Assembly (NCBI GenBank): GCA_937924525.1
Contig: CALDSU010000005.1
Span: 558,001 to 622,000 of the forward strand
From: an uncultured Bryobacteraceae bacterium
GTDB taxonomy: Bacteria; Acidobacteriota; Terriglobia; Bryobacterales; Bryobacteraceae
Reading direction: 5' to 3'
DNA length: 64,000 nucleotides
The notes under the pieces were generated by a model. It did not search any database, was not told the origin of the DNA, and worked only from the letters and a program-made list of their open reading frames with translations. The position numbers were made by a program, and so were the translations under genes. Below, in pieces: positions 17,781 through 27,001 of this stretch (its first letter is position 1; the number at the start of each line of letters is the position of its first letter).

Positions 17781-19625
17781 GTGCAACCAAAGAAGAATCA
17801 ATTCCGACGCGCGACTGCCGGCCGAAGCTCTTCTGCCGCCGCAGCCGCCGTGCTCGACCCGCCGGAAGAACCGAGAACCGGTGCGCAAACCATGGACGCA
17901 CAGTCTGCATGGGAGAGGACCTTAACCGTTGAGGAGCTGGTCGATTGCCTGGCTGATTTGCCGATCGCCTTCGTGGCGATGGACACGGAACACACCATCC
18001 GCTACATCAATCGTTATGCTGCCAACGTCGCGGGCCTCGAACCCATGCAATGTGTGGGCAAGAAGTTCTGGGAGGTGCTTTACGACAGCGAGGCGTGCCG
18101 GCAGAACACCTGCGCCGCGGGCAAGGCCGTCCGTACGGGGCAAATCGCAACGGGCGAGGCCCATTTCCAGGTCCGTGGCAAGAACTGGCCCGTCCGCGTG
18201 ATTTGTTCTCCGCGCCGGAATCGCGCGGGCCAGATCGTCGGCTGTTTCCAGGTGATGTACGAAACCCACGTGGAAGTTGAACTCTATCAAGAGATGATGG
18301 GGCTGGTGGAGGCCGCCTGTCAGGGCCAGCTTGCTCAACGGGCGCGCACGGATCGTTTTGAGGGCAACTTCCGCCAGCTCGTCGACGCATTGAACAAAAT
18401 GCTGGACGCGGTAATCGGCCCGCTGAACGTGTCGGCCGAGTACGTGGACCGGATCTCGAAGGGTGACATTCCGCCCAAGATCACCGAGGAGTACAAGGGC
18501 GATTTCAACGAGATCAAGAACAACCTGAACGCCTGCATCGACAACCTCAGCGGCCTGATCGCCGAAATGAACCACATGGCGAAGGAGCACAACAACGGCG
18601 ACATCGACGTCGTGGTCCCGGCCGAGAAGTTCCAGGGCGCTTACCGCGTGATGGCCCAAGGCGTCAATGACATGGTGGCCGCGCACATCGCCGTGAAGAA
18701 GAAGGCGCTGGCGTGCGTGGCCGAATTCGGCAAGGGCAACTTCAAAGCCACGTTGGAGAAATTCCCGGGCAAGAAGGCATTCATCAACGACACCATTGAA
18801 CAGATGCGCGCCAACCTGACCGGCCTGATCTCGGAGACCGCCCAGAACGCGCAGGCGCTGGCCTCCTCGTCCGAGGAACTGACCGCGGTCAGCCAGCAGA
18901 TGGCGGGCAACGCCGAAGAAACGGCCACACAGGCCAACGTGGTTTCGGCCGCTTCCGAGCAGGTCTCCAAGAACGTTTCCTCGGTCGCTTCCGCTTCGGA
19001 AGAGATGCAGGCGTCGATCCGGGAGATCGCCAAGAACGCCAACGAGGCGGCGCGCGTAGCGAAAAACGCCGTCAATGTGGCGCACTCCACCAACGAGACC
19101 GTCCGCAAGCTGGGCGAATCCAGCCAGGAAATCGGCAACGTGATCAAGGTGATCACCTCGATCGCGCAGCAGACCAACCTGCTGGCCTTGAACGCCACCA
19201 TTGAAGCGGCGCGCGCCGGCGAGGCGGGCAAGGGCTTCGCGGTGGTGGCCAACGAAGTGAAGGAACTCGCCAAGCAGACCGCCAAGGCGACCGAGGAGAT
19301 CGGCCAGAAGATCGAGGCGATCCAGGGCGACACCAAGGGCGCGGTGAAAGCGATCGAGGAGATCGGCACGATCATCAACCAGATCAACGACATCTCCAAC
19401 AGCATCGCCTCGGCGGTGGAAGAGCAGACGGTGACCACCAACGAGATCGGCCGCAGTGTCCACGAGGCGGCGCAAGGCGTCGGGGACATCGCCAAGAACA
19501 TCGGCGGGGTGGCGGTGGCGGCGAAGAACACGACCGCGGGCGCCAACGACACCCAAAAGGCGGCGCAGGAGCTAAGCCAGATGGCCGCGCGGCTCCAGGC
19601 GGTGATCGCGAGGTTCACCTTCTGA
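17781..19625 (+). CDS. Soluble PAS-domain methyl-accepting chemoreceptor
   Basis: 614 residues from GTG 17781, 9 bases after AAGGAGAGG. No transmembrane helix is seen. Residues 1-45 are low complexity; 48-165 form a PAS domain with Cys106 and Cys111 (CRQNTC, followed by AAGKAVRTG); 170-335 contain tandem HAMP-like segments ([37 protein letters not shown]); 340-614 are the MA signalling helices with the conserved hairpin tip near [21 protein letters not shown]. The cysteine pair could bind metal, heme or act as a redox switch. A cytoplasmic stimulus is likely. It is the only receptor in the cluster and presumably feeds this CheA. Confidence 0.93.
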   Translation: MQPKKNQFRRATAGRSSSAAAAAVLDPPEEPRTGAQTMDAQSAWERTLTVEELVDCLADLPIAFVAMDTEHTIRYINRYAANVAGLEPMQCVGKKFWEVLYDSEACRQNTCAAGKAVRTGQIATGEAHFQVRGKNWPVRVICSPRRNRAGQIVGCFQVMYETHVEVELYQEMMGLVEAACQGQLAQRARTDRFEGNFRQLVDALNKMLDAVIGPLNVSAEYVDRISKGDIPPKITEEYKGDFNEIKNNLNACIDNLSGLIAEMNHMAKEHNNGDIDVVVPAEKFQGAYRVMAQGVNDMVAAHIAVKKKALACVAEFGKGNFKATLEKFPGKKAFINDTIEQMRANLTGLISETAQNAQALASSSEELTAVSQQMAGNAEETATQANVVSAASEQVSKNVSSVASASEEMQASIREIAKNANEAARVAKNAVNVAHSTNETVRKLGESSQEIGNVIKVITSIAQQTNLLALNATIEAARAGEAGKGFAVVANEVKELAKQTAKATEEIGQKIEAIQGDTKGAVKAIEEIGTIINQINDISNSIASAVEEQTVTTNEIGRSVHEAAQGVGDIAKNIGGVAVAAKNTTAGANDTQKAAQELSQMAARLQAVIARFTF

Positions 19626-19700
19626 TTGCTCCGCGGGAGGGGGCGGTCGGGTGAGGCGGGCCGCGCCCTCCCGTTCGGCGTTTACGCCGGAGGATAACGA

Positions 19701-20075
19701 ATGGCAAAAGCGTTGGTGGTTGACGATTCCCGCGCCGTGCGCATCATCCTCGCCCGGACCTTGGGGGAACTCGGCTTTGAAGTTCGGGAGGCGGCCAACG
19801 GCCGGGAGGCCCTGGAAGTCATTCACGCCGAGCGCCCGGCGGTCAGGCTGGTGCTGGCGGACTGGAATATGCCGGAGATGAACGGACTGGAATTGCTCCA
19901 GCGCCTCCGCCAGGATCCGGAGCTGGCCTCGCTGGTCGTGGTGATGGTGACCACGGAAACCGAACTGGACCAGATGAAGGCCGCGCTGGAAGCCGGCGCA
20001 AACGAATACGTGATGAAGCCGTTCACCCGGGAGATCCTGGTGGAGAAACTGCACCTGGCCGGGATTCATCCGTAG
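19701..20075 (+). CDS. cheY: CheY-type single-domain response regulator
   Basis: 124 residues from ATG 19701 with GGAGGATAACGA upstream. It has the acidic pair DD (8-9), phospho-acceptor Asp54 in LADWNMPEMNG, the Thr in VMVTTET (about 83) and Lys in VMKPF (about 105), a complete receiver. There is no output domain, so it acts by protein binding, such as to a motor or another effector, which is not encoded nearby. It lies 75 bases after the receptor and 10 bases before cheB. Confidence 0.93.
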   Translation: MAKALVVDDSRAVRIILARTLGELGFEVREAANGREALEVIHAERPAVRLVLADWNMPEMNGLELLQRLRQDPELASLVVVMVTTETELDQMKAALEAGANEYVMKPFTREILVEKLHLAGIHP

Positions 20076-20085
20076 GAGGAGGCGT

Positions 20086-21180
20086 ATGGCCGCCGTGAAC
20101 ACGCGCTTGCTCCAGCCTGGCGAGCGGATCCGCGTGCTGGTGGTGGATGACTCGGTGGTCATCCGCAGGCTGGTCACCCACGCGCTCGAGCAGGACCCCG
20201 CCATCGAGGTGGTGGGCGCCGCCGCGAACGGAGCGATCGCGCTCCAGCGGATTCCGCACCTGAACCCCATGGCGCTCACGCTGGACATCGAAATGCCGGA
20301 AATGGACGGCCTGGAAACCTTGCGGCGGGTGCGGCGGCAGTATCCGGACCTCCGCGTCATCATGTTCAGCACGCTCACCGAGCGCGGCGCGGCGGTCACG
20401 CTGGAAGCGCTGGCGCTGGGAGCCGACGATTACGTGGCGAAGGCTTCCAACGAAGGTTCGCTGGACCGTTCGCTGGCGCGCCTGCGCGACGAACTGGTGC
20501 CGAAGATCAAGCAGTTTTTCCGCTTGCCTGGCAACAGCGCCAGCCCGGCCCTGGTGGCGCCGGCCCTGCCGGCGATGCCGCGGCCCGCGGGGAGTGCGCG
20601 GATTGCGCCGCGCGTCCTGGCGATCGGCGTCTCGACCGGCGGGCCCGCGGCGCTGGGCGCGCTGCTGCCGCAACTGCCTGGCGGATTTCCTCTGCCCGTG
20701 CTCGTGGTCCAGCACATGCCTCCCCTCTTCACGCGCCTGCTGGCCGAGCGATTGCATGCGTCCTGCCGGCTGGCGGTGGAAGAAGCCGCGGCGGGCGCGC
20801 GCGTGGCCGCCGGCCGGATCCTGATCGCCCCGGGAAACTTCCACATGCGCGTGGCGCCGGCCAACGGTGGGGTGCAGGTTTGCCTGGACCAGTCGCCGCC
20901 GGAGAACTCCTGCCGTCCCGCCGTGGACGCGCTCTTTGCTTCCTTGGGCGAAGTGTATGGAGGAGCGGTGATCGCCGTGATCCTGACCGGCATGGGGCAG
21001 GACGGACTGCGCGGCGTCCAGATCCTGAAAGCGCGGGGCGCGCGCGTGCTGGCCCAGGACGAGGCTTCCAGCGTGGTTTGGGGAATGCCTGGCGCGGTGG
21101 TGAACGCCGGCCTCGCCGACCGTGTGCTGCCGCTCGACCAGATGGCGCCGGAAATCCTGCGCCTCGCGAGTGGCCTGTAA
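20086..21180 (+). CDS. cheB: CheB receptor methylesterase/deamidase
   Basis: 364 residues from ATG 20086 after AGGAGGAGG. An N-terminal receiver (DD 21-22, phospho-acceptor Asp67 in LTLDIEMPEMDG) is joined by a Pro/Ala linker to the CheB methylesterase domain, whose catalytic Ser (GVSTGGPAAL, about 181), His (VVQHMPP, about 208) and Asp (LTGMGQDGLRG, about 306) are all present. It removes methyl groups from the receptor as the adaptation counterpart of CheR encoded 10 bases downstream. The early start is needed to keep the receiver complete. Confidence 0.95.
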   Translation: MAAVNTRLLQPGERIRVLVVDDSVVIRRLVTHALEQDPAIEVVGAAANGAIALQRIPHLNPMALTLDIEMPEMDGLETLRRVRRQYPDLRVIMFSTLTERGAAVTLEALALGADDYVAKASNEGSLDRSLARLRDELVPKIKQFFRLPGNSASPALVAPALPAMPRPAGSARIAPRVLAIGVSTGGPAALGALLPQLPGGFPLPVLVVQHMPPLFTRLLAERLHASCRLAVEEAAAGARVAAGRILIAPGNFHMRVAPANGGVQVCLDQSPPENSCRPAVDALFASLGEVYGGAVIAVILTGMGQDGLRGVQILKARGARVLAQDEASSVVWGMPGAVVNAGLADRVLPLDQMAPEILRLASGL

Positions 21181-21190
21181 AGGGAGCGCG

Positions 21191-22024
21191 ATGCCGAACC
21201 AAAACACCGTCAGCGGAATCCATCCCGAGAACTACCGGTTCCTGCAACAGCACGTGTACCGCCAGGCCGGGATCGTGGTGGAACACGATAAGCACTATCT
21301 GTTTGAGAGCAGGCTCGGTCCGATTGTCCGGCAATTGGGCCTCGATTCGATCGACAGCCTCTGCGCGCTGCTCCGGGCGACCCAGGAACCCGACATCGGC
21401 CGGCAGGTGGTGGAGGCGATGACCACCAACGAAACGTACTTCTTTCGCGACCCGGCCCAATACGACGCCATTCGCCGCGTCCTGCTGCCCCGCCTCCGGC
21501 GGGAGCGGCGGGACACGCGGAAGCTGCGATTCTGGTCCGCGGCGGCCTCGACCGGACAGGAGGCCTACAGCCTGGCCATGCTGTTGCTCGAGGAAGGACT
21601 TGCCGACTGGAACATACAGATCCTGGGTACGGATTTCTCTACCCAGGTGCTGGAGCGCGCCCGCGCCGGCAAGTATCAGCAGATTGAAGTCAACCGTGGT
21701 TTGCCGGCGGCGCTGCTGGTGAAACACTTCCGGCGCGTCGGCGTCGACTGGCAATTGAGCGACGCGGTGCGGCGGATGGTGCGTTTCGAAACCATCGACC
21801 TGCGCGATCGCATGCGCGCGCTGGGCCCCTTCGATCTCGTATTCTGCCGCAATGTCCTGATCTACTTCGACGCGGAGACCAAAAAAAACATTCTGCGGGA
21901 AATCCATGGCGCCCTGTTTCGCGGCGGCTGGCTGCTGCTGGGAGGCGCCGAAACGGCTTTTGGGGTGGAAGAGTGGTTTCAAAGACAGACGGTGGAAGGC
22001 GCGATAGTGTACGCCGCCCGCTGA
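21191..22024 (+). CDS. cheR: CheR chemoreceptor methyltransferase
   Basis: 277 residues from ATG 21191 (AGGGAG upstream). An N-terminal all-alpha domain (FLQQHVYRQAGIVVEHDKHY) and the TTNETYFFRDP motif (about 78-88) precede the SAM-binding site AASTGQEAYSLAM (about 119-131), the beta subdomain and FCRNVLIYFD (about 218). This is a normal, complete CheR that would methylate glutamates on the receptor using S-adenosylmethionine, unlike the shortened cheR-like gene at 16280. It is flanked by cheB and cheX. Confidence 0.95.
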   Translation: MPNQNTVSGIHPENYRFLQQHVYRQAGIVVEHDKHYLFESRLGPIVRQLGLDSIDSLCALLRATQEPDIGRQVVEAMTTNETYFFRDPAQYDAIRRVLLPRLRRERRDTRKLRFWSAAASTGQEAYSLAMLLLEEGLADWNIQILGTDFSTQVLERARAGKYQQIEVNRGLPAALLVKHFRRVGVDWQLSDAVRRMVRFETIDLRDRMRALGPFDLVFCRNVLIYFDAETKKNILREIHGALFRGGWLLLGGAETAFGVEEWFQRQTVEGAIVYAAR

Positions 22025-22036
22025 GAGGCACACGCC

Positions 22037-22501
22037 ATGCCGGTACAAACAAACGTCGAGATCTCCCCGGGCGAATTGGCGCAAGTCGTCGAATCCGTCT
22101 TCGGGACCATGTTGGGCCTGGAAGTACGCGCTGGCGAGATGCCGTGGTCGCCCGGCGCCGACCGCTTGATCGCGGCGGTGCACCTGACCGGCGAATGGCA
22201 CGGCGCGGTGCTGGTCGAGTGCGGTCCGGAGCAGGCGTGCGCTTTCGCCGAGCGGTTCCTGTCCGTCGGCCGTCCGGCGGCGGTGGACGATGTGGTGCGG
22301 GACGTCCTCGGGGAGGTGGCCAACATGATTGGCGGCAATCTGAAGTGCGTGCTGACGCGGGGCCTCCGGCTGTCCATGCCTTCGGTCGTCAGCGGCAGCC
22401 ACTACCACCTGCGCGTGTGCCGGGCCGGCCTGCACCTGCGCCTCGGGTTTGCGTGCGCGGCGGGTCCCTTCTGGGTTACCGTGCTCGCCATGGACGCCTG
22501 A
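22037..22501 (+). CDS. cheX: CheX-type chemotaxis phosphatase domain protein
   Basis: 154 residues from ATG 22037. The motif VVRDVLGEVANMIGGNLK (87-103) contains the E-x2-N pair (Glu93, Asn96) used by CheC/CheX/FliY phosphatases to dephosphorylate CheY-P, and the length fits CheX (about 150-160). The rest (LTGEWHGAVLVECG; FLSVGRPAAVDDVV) also follows the CheX pattern. It closes the cluster 12 bases after cheR and would terminate the signal. The gene converges with the esterase across a 64-base gap. Confidence 0.82.
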   Translation: MPVQTNVEISPGELAQVVESVFGTMLGLEVRAGEMPWSPGADRLIAAVHLTGEWHGAVLVECGPEQACAFAERFLSVGRPAAVDDVVRDVLGEVANMIGGNLKCVLTRGLRLSMPSVVSGSHYHLRVCRAGLHLRLGFACAAGPFWVTVLAMDA

Positions 22502-22565
22502 AGGTTTCCCGCAGTTTTTTCCCGAACCGGTCGGCCGTTCGCAGCAGCAAGCCCGGTTGAGCTGG

Positions 22566-24326
22566 TTACGGGCGCGCCCGCCGGGCCGCCTCCAGGCCTC
22601 CCGCGCGCTGAATCCCCGGCGCCGGGAAGTGAGTGGCAAACGCCTCGTCGTCGCCGGCAAACCAGCTGGTATCTGCCTCGAGCGCGATGCGCTCCGGCGT
22701 CACCGCGGCGGCGAACCAGGCCCACACGGAGGCCTTCCCGAGTCCCAGCAACTCCACGTCGGAGTAGCCCGCCTGCCGGAGCCAGGCCAGCCCGGTGAGG
22801 ATGTCCTGGACGCGCGCCGCATCGTCGGAAACATTGAAGGTGAGGAAAAACCGGTGGGAGCGGTCGCGCGGCGCGCGGGCCGCGCCAGTCTGGAAGAGAT
22901 CCAACGCCAGCAGCGCGCGGCCCGCGCGGCGCCGCGCCTCCGCCTCGACTGTCGAGCGAGCCGCCTCGGCGCCCTCCGGGTGCACGACCAGGGTGGCCGC
23001 GGTCCGGCTCTGGCCCGGCAGCCAAATGCCCGGCGCCCGGTCGCCCCGGCCGGGCCGGCCCAGGACGATCCGCTCGGCCGCGGTTTCCTGCTCCACGACG
23101 GCGGGCCACTCCGCATGCAACGCCAGCGCCAGCCGGAGGCGAAGGGCCGCCGGGTCCGCCGCCGCCGTCTGCTGCCGGGCGGCCGCCACCCACTGCGCGA
23201 AGAGCTGCTCGTAGGTCAGCGCCCCGGGCGGCAGCGTCCGGCCGTGCAGCGCCAGCAGGTGCGGAAGCGGCTCCAGCGCCGTCCGCTCTTCTTTGTACTT
23301 CTCAGACACGGCGCTCTCGGCGTCTCTCAACGCATGCTTGGCGAAGAACCGGTACATCGCTTCCCGGCTGGCCTGATTGTAGTTGTGCGGCGCGTCGATC
23401 AGGACCGTCTCCACTTTGTCTCCCGCGCCGTAGAGATCGTAAATCCGGCGGATCGCGGGATACTCCTCCCGGGGGGTGTTGCGGGTCCAGTCCCCGGTCG
23501 CCGACACCATCAGCAACGGCTTGGGCGCCATCAGCGCGCCGATCTCCACATTGAATGCGCCCACACGGAGACCGGGCGCGTTCTCGCACGGCGAGCCGCC
23601 CTGCATGATCGCGGAGATCATGTTGACCGGCGCGGCGTACGCAATCCGGTCGTCCACGGCGTACATCAGAAACGTTTGCGTCCCGCCTCCGGAAGCGCCC
23701 GTCATGCCGATGCGGCTCCGGTCGACCTCGGGCAGGGACTCGAGGAAGTCCGCCACGCGGATCGAGTTCCACAATTGCAGCCCCAGCGGACCGAATCCCC
23801 ACAGTTGCTCCCGCATTCCACCGAAGACGTGCGGCGTCTGGAGCGTGTCGTTGTAGCCCACCATGTCGTAGGTGAACACCACATATCCCTGCCGCGCCAG
23901 GTGAATGGCGCGGGTGGGAACCGAACCCAGCGGCTGGTGTTCCACCCGTCCGTACAGCCAGTGCCCGTGCGGCGAGAGCACCGCGGGCAGTTTGCCGGTT
24001 TTGCCCAGCGGCCGGAACAGATTGCCGCCCAGATAGTAGCCGGGCATGGTTTCCAGCAGCACCTTCTCGATCGAGTAGCCCTGGCGTTCCAGCCGGCCGA
24101 AAATCTGCGGGCGCAGAGGCGTCCGGGCGGGCATGGGGTCCAGCCCGGCGGCGAACAGGATCTGCCGGCGGAGAGCGCGGGCGCGCGATTCCCAGGCTTC
24201 CCGCGTGGGGTAGTCCGGCATGGCGAAGTGCGTGTCCGTGTGGGGCGTTTCGGTGTTGCGCCGGTCCTGGGCGGGAGGCGCGGCGAGCGCCGCGAGGGCA
24301 AGCGAGAAAAACAGCAGCAGACGCAT
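22566..24326 (-). CDS. Exported alpha/beta hydrolase, acetylxylan-esterase-like
   Basis: 586 residues from ATG 24326. A signal peptide (about 1-17, MRLLLFFSLALAALAAPP) is followed by an alpha/beta hydrolase with the oxyanion/HG region LSPHGHWLYG (about 115), the nucleophile elbow GASGGGTQ (Ser about 206), and APHNYNQ carrying a likely catalytic His (about 310). It resembles the AXE1/dienelactone-hydrolase group that removes acetyl or other esters from plant polysaccharides. The roughly 250-residue C-terminal half has a second hydrolase-like outline (LWLPGQ region) without a clear Ser motif. It is divergent from the amidohydrolase pair. Confidence 0.8.
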   Translation of the reverse strand: MRLLLFFSLALAALAAPPAQDRRNTETPHTDTHFAMPDYPTREAWESRARALRRQILFAAGLDPMPARTPLRPQIFGRLERQGYSIEKVLLETMPGYYLGGNLFRPLGKTGKLPAVLSPHGHWLYGRVEHQPLGSVPTRAIHLARQGYVVFTYDMVGYNDTLQTPHVFGGMREQLWGFGPLGLQLWNSIRVADFLESLPEVDRSRIGMTGASGGGTQTFLMYAVDDRIAYAAPVNMISAIMQGGSPCENAPGLRVGAFNVEIGALMAPKPLLMVSATGDWTRNTPREEYPAIRRIYDLYGAGDKVETVLIDAPHNYNQASREAMYRFFAKHALRDAESAVSEKYKEERTALEPLPHLLALHGRTLPPGALTYEQLFAQWVAAARQQTAAADPAALRLRLALALHAEWPAVVEQETAAERIVLGRPGRGDRAPGIWLPGQSRTAATLVVHPEGAEAARSTVEAEARRRAGRALLALDLFQTGAARAPRDRSHRFFLTFNVSDDAARVQDILTGLAWLRQAGYSDVELLGLGKASVWAWFAAAVTPERIALEADTSWFAGDDEAFATHFPAPGIQRAGGLEAARRARP

Positions 24327-24363
24327 GGTCAGCGTCCGTATTGTAATCCTCCGGCCGAGCCGA

Positions 24364-24372
24364 TGCTACACT
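24364..24372 (+). promoter_or_regulatory. Extended -10 promoter candidate for the amidohydrolase operon
   Basis: TGCTACACT matches the TGnTATAAT extended -10 pattern and ends 14 bases before the ATG at 24387. A TTGTAA at 24341 lies 20 bases upstream, too far for a normal -35, which an extended -10 can tolerate. The leader would be about 8 bases. Confidence 0.4.
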
Positions 24373-24386
24373 AACGATTTCTCGTC

Positions 24387-25685
24387 ATGAAGGTTTGGTG
24401 GTTAGGTCTGGCGGCCTGTCTTGGGCTGCAGGCGCAGGGGTCTTCCCTCGTGTTTCGCGGCGCGCGGCTCATTCCGGTTAGCGGTCCGGAAGTTCCGGAG
24501 GGGACGCTGGTGGTGGAGGGCGGCAAGATCCGCGCCGCCGGGGCGGCGTCCGGGATTCAGGTTCCGCCCGGCGCCCGCGTGATTGACGTGCGCGGCAAGA
24601 CCATCATGCCCGGGCTGGTGGACACCCACAGCCATATCGGCGCGCCTGCCGGCGCGGACGCCAGCGCCCCCATCCAGCCCGACGTCCGCATTCTCGACTC
24701 GCTGAACGTCCGCGCGGCCTCGCTCCAGAAAGCCCGCTCCGGCGGATTGACCACAGTCAACATCATGCCCGGCTCCGGCCACCTGCTCAGCGGGCAGACG
24801 CTTTATCTGAAGCTGCGCGAGGGCAAGACGGTCGAGGACCTGCTGATCCAACTGCCGGGCGGGCGGGTGGCCGGCGGGATGAAGATGGCCAACGGCACCA
24901 ACTCCCGGCGGGCCGCGCCGTTCCCGGGCACCCGCGGCAAGTCCGCCGCGCTGGTGCGCGAACAGTTCATCAAGGCGCAGGAATACCGCGCCAAGCTCCA
25001 GCAGGCCGGCGAGGACGAATCCAAGAAGCCGCCGCGCGACCTGCGCATGGAAGGCCTGGTAGAAGTCTTGGACGGCCAGCGCGTCGTGCACTTCCACACG
25101 CACCGGCACGACGACATTCTCACCGTGCTGCGTCTCCGGCAGGAGTTCGGCTTCAAGCTGGTGCTGCAGCACGTTAGCGACGCCTGGCTGGTGGCGCCGG
25201 AAATCGCCCGCGCCGGCGTGGCCTCGTCGCTGGTCCTGCTGGACAGCCCGGGCGGCAAGATCGAGGCCAAGGACATCAACTTCGGCAACGCGGCGGCGCT
25301 GGAAAGAGCGGGCGCGCGCTTCGGCTTCCACACCGACGACAGCGTTACCGATTCGCGGCTGTTTTTGCGGATTGCGGCGCTCGCGGTCCGGGCGGGCTGT
25401 TCCCGGCAGAAGGCCCTGGAAGGGCTCACCCTGGCGGGTGCGGAAATGCTGGAGTTGCAGGACCGCATCGGCTCGCTGGCCCCCGGCAAGGACGCCGACT
25501 TTGTCATCCTGTCGGGCGACCCGTTCAGCGTCTACACCCACGTCGAGCAGACCTGGGTGGAGGGCCGCAAGGTGTTCGACCGCGCCGATCCCAAGGACCG
25601 GCTGTACCAGACCGGCGGCTACGGCGCCAGCCATGATGAAGCCGATCACAGCGAGTTGCACGGCGAAGCGGAGGCGGGGCGATGA
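24387..25685 (+). CDS. Exported metal-dependent amidohydrolase (active-site residues present)
   Basis: 432 residues from ATG 24387. A signal peptide (about 1-18) precedes an imidazolonepropionase-like amidohydrolase fold. Metal ligands are visible: HSH in VDTHSHIGAP (about 80), HFHTHRHDD (about 231), QHVSDAW (about 257) and the Asp in FHTDDSVTDSR (about 315). The ending RIGSLAPGKDADFVILSGDPF is the family C-terminus. The substrate is unknown; exported members act on cyclic amides, peptides or dipeptides. Its stop overlaps the start of a degenerate paralogue by 4 bases (ATGA). Confidence 0.87.
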   Translation: MKVWWLGLAACLGLQAQGSSLVFRGARLIPVSGPEVPEGTLVVEGGKIRAAGAASGIQVPPGARVIDVRGKTIMPGLVDTHSHIGAPAGADASAPIQPDVRILDSLNVRAASLQKARSGGLTTVNIMPGSGHLLSGQTLYLKLREGKTVEDLLIQLPGGRVAGGMKMANGTNSRRAAPFPGTRGKSAALVREQFIKAQEYRAKLQQAGEDESKKPPRDLRMEGLVEVLDGQRVVHFHTHRHDDILTVLRLRQEFGFKLVLQHVSDAWLVAPEIARAGVASSLVLLDSPGGKIEAKDINFGNAAALERAGARFGFHTDDSVTDSRLFLRIAALAVRAGCSRQKALEGLTLAGAEMLELQDRIGSLAPGKDADFVILSGDPFSVYTHVEQTWVEGRKVFDRADPKDRLYQTGGYGASHDEADHSELHGEAEAGR

Positions 25686-26881
25686 AAGCCTGGCTGCTGT
25701 GGGGTGCGCTGGCGCTGCCGGCCGCGGCGCAGCTTGCCGTGCGCGGCGACTCAGTCTACACGATGGACGGTCCTCCGTTGCGCGACGGCGTCGTGCTGAT
25801 CCGCGACGGCAAAATCGAACGCGCGGGCGCCGCGCGGGAGGTTGCGATTCCCGCCGGCTACCGCACCCTGCGCGCCCGGGTGGTGACGCCCGGGCTGATC
25901 GATGCGCATGCCACGGTGGGTCTTTCCGGGTGGCTCAATCAGCCTCACGATCAGGAGCACGTGGACCGCAGCGCGCCCGTGCAGCCCGAACTGCGGGCGA
26001 TCGACGCCTACGATCCGCGCGAGCGGCTGGTCGAGTATCTGCGCGGCTTCGGCATCACCACTGTGCACACCGGGCACGGTCCCGGCGCGCTGGTGTCCGG
26101 GCAGACCATGGTGGTGAAAACCGCGGGGCGCACGGTGGAGGAGGCGGTGGTGGTCCCCGAGGCGATGATCATGGTGACGCTGGGCGGCCAGGGCCTGGAG
26201 AGCGGCGCCAAGGCGCCTGGCACGCGCGGGAAAGCGGCGGCCATGCTGCGCGGCGAATTGATCCGCGCGCAAGAGTACGCTGGCAAGCGCGAAAAAGCCG
26301 AAGCCGGCAAGGAGCCGGCCCGCGACCTCCGCCTGGACGTGCTGGCCCGCGTGCTCCGGGGCGAACTGCCGCTGCTGGTGACCGCGCACAAGGCCTACGA
26401 CATCATGACCGCTCTCCGCCTCCAAAAGGAGTTCGGCTTCCGCCTGGTGCTGGACGGGGCGGCGGAATCCTACCTGGTGCTGGACGCGGTGAAGGCGGCC
26501 GGTGTCCCGGTCATCATCCACCCGGCCATGCTGCGCACCTGGGGCGAGGCGGAAAACCTGAGCCGGGAAACCGCGGCCACGTTGAAGGCCGCCGGCATTC
26601 CCCTCGCCATGCAAAGCGGCTTTGAAAGCTACGTGCCCAAGACGCGGGTGGTGCTGTTCGAGGCGGCCATCGCGGTGAAGCACGGCTTGCGTTTCGAGGA
26701 CGCGCTGGCGGCGCTCACCATCGACGCCGCCCGCATCCTCGGGGTCGACCGGCGCCTCGGCTCGCTCGCAGCCGGCAAGGACGCCGACTTGGCCCTGTAC
26801 GACGGCGACCCGTTTGAGTACGCCACCCACTGCACCGGCGTCGTGATCAACGGGCAGGTGGTGAGCGACACGCCGCGGTAG
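25682..26881 (+). CDS. Degenerate amidohydrolase paralogue lacking metal ligands
   Basis: 399 residues from ATG 25682, overlapping the previous stop (ATGA). The signal peptide and fold match the upstream gene, including LRLQKEFGFRLVL and the C-terminal RLGSLAAGKDADLALYDGDPF. However the first HxH reads HAT (DAHATVG), the His-rich strand reads TAHKAYD, the QH strand reads LDGAAESY and the HTDDS strand reads MQSGFES. Most metal ligands and the catalytic Asp are therefore gone. It is probably a non-catalytic partner of the active protein encoded just upstream, but it could have a different activity. Frame and length are intact, so it is not a decaying pseudogene. Confidence 0.85.
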   Translation: MKAWLLWGALALPAAAQLAVRGDSVYTMDGPPLRDGVVLIRDGKIERAGAAREVAIPAGYRTLRARVVTPGLIDAHATVGLSGWLNQPHDQEHVDRSAPVQPELRAIDAYDPRERLVEYLRGFGITTVHTGHGPGALVSGQTMVVKTAGRTVEEAVVVPEAMIMVTLGGQGLESGAKAPGTRGKAAAMLRGELIRAQEYAGKREKAEAGKEPARDLRLDVLARVLRGELPLLVTAHKAYDIMTALRLQKEFGFRLVLDGAAESYLVLDAVKAAGVPVIIHPAMLRTWGEAENLSRETAATLKAAGIPLAMQSGFESYVPKTRVVLFEAAIAVKHGLRFEDALAALTIDAARILGVDRRLGSLAAGKDADLALYDGDPFEYATHCTGVVINGQVVSDTPR

Positions 26882-26924
26882 GGCGAATCTGGTTTAGAAT
26901 CAAAGAGGCCCATCCGCCGACCGT

Positions 26925-27001
26925 CGGGGCGTAGCGCAGCCTGGTAGCGCACCTGCCTTGGGCGCAGGGGGTCGTTGGTTCAAATCCGACCGCCCCGACC
27001 A
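26925..27001 (+). tRNA. trnP: tRNA-Pro (anticodon TGG)
   Basis: A 77-base cloverleaf: acceptor CGGGGCG pairs with CGCCCCG, the D-arm carries AGCCTGGTA, the anticodon stem is CCTGC/GCAGG with loop CTTGGGC (TGG at 26959-26961), and the T-arm has GTTCAAATC. The 3' CCA is encoded. It is the only RNA gene seen in the window and sits between the amidohydrolase pair and the ABC ATPase operon. Confidence 0.96.

Noticed and set aside
17922-19556. 544-residue open frame antisense to the chemoreceptor
   Set aside because: It shows only low-complexity composition caused by the codon pattern of the MA helices, with no ribosome site.
22449-24374. 641-residue plus-strand frame opposite the esterase
   Set aside because: It has no conserved domain, runs across the cheX stop and is a shadow of the esterase coding strand.
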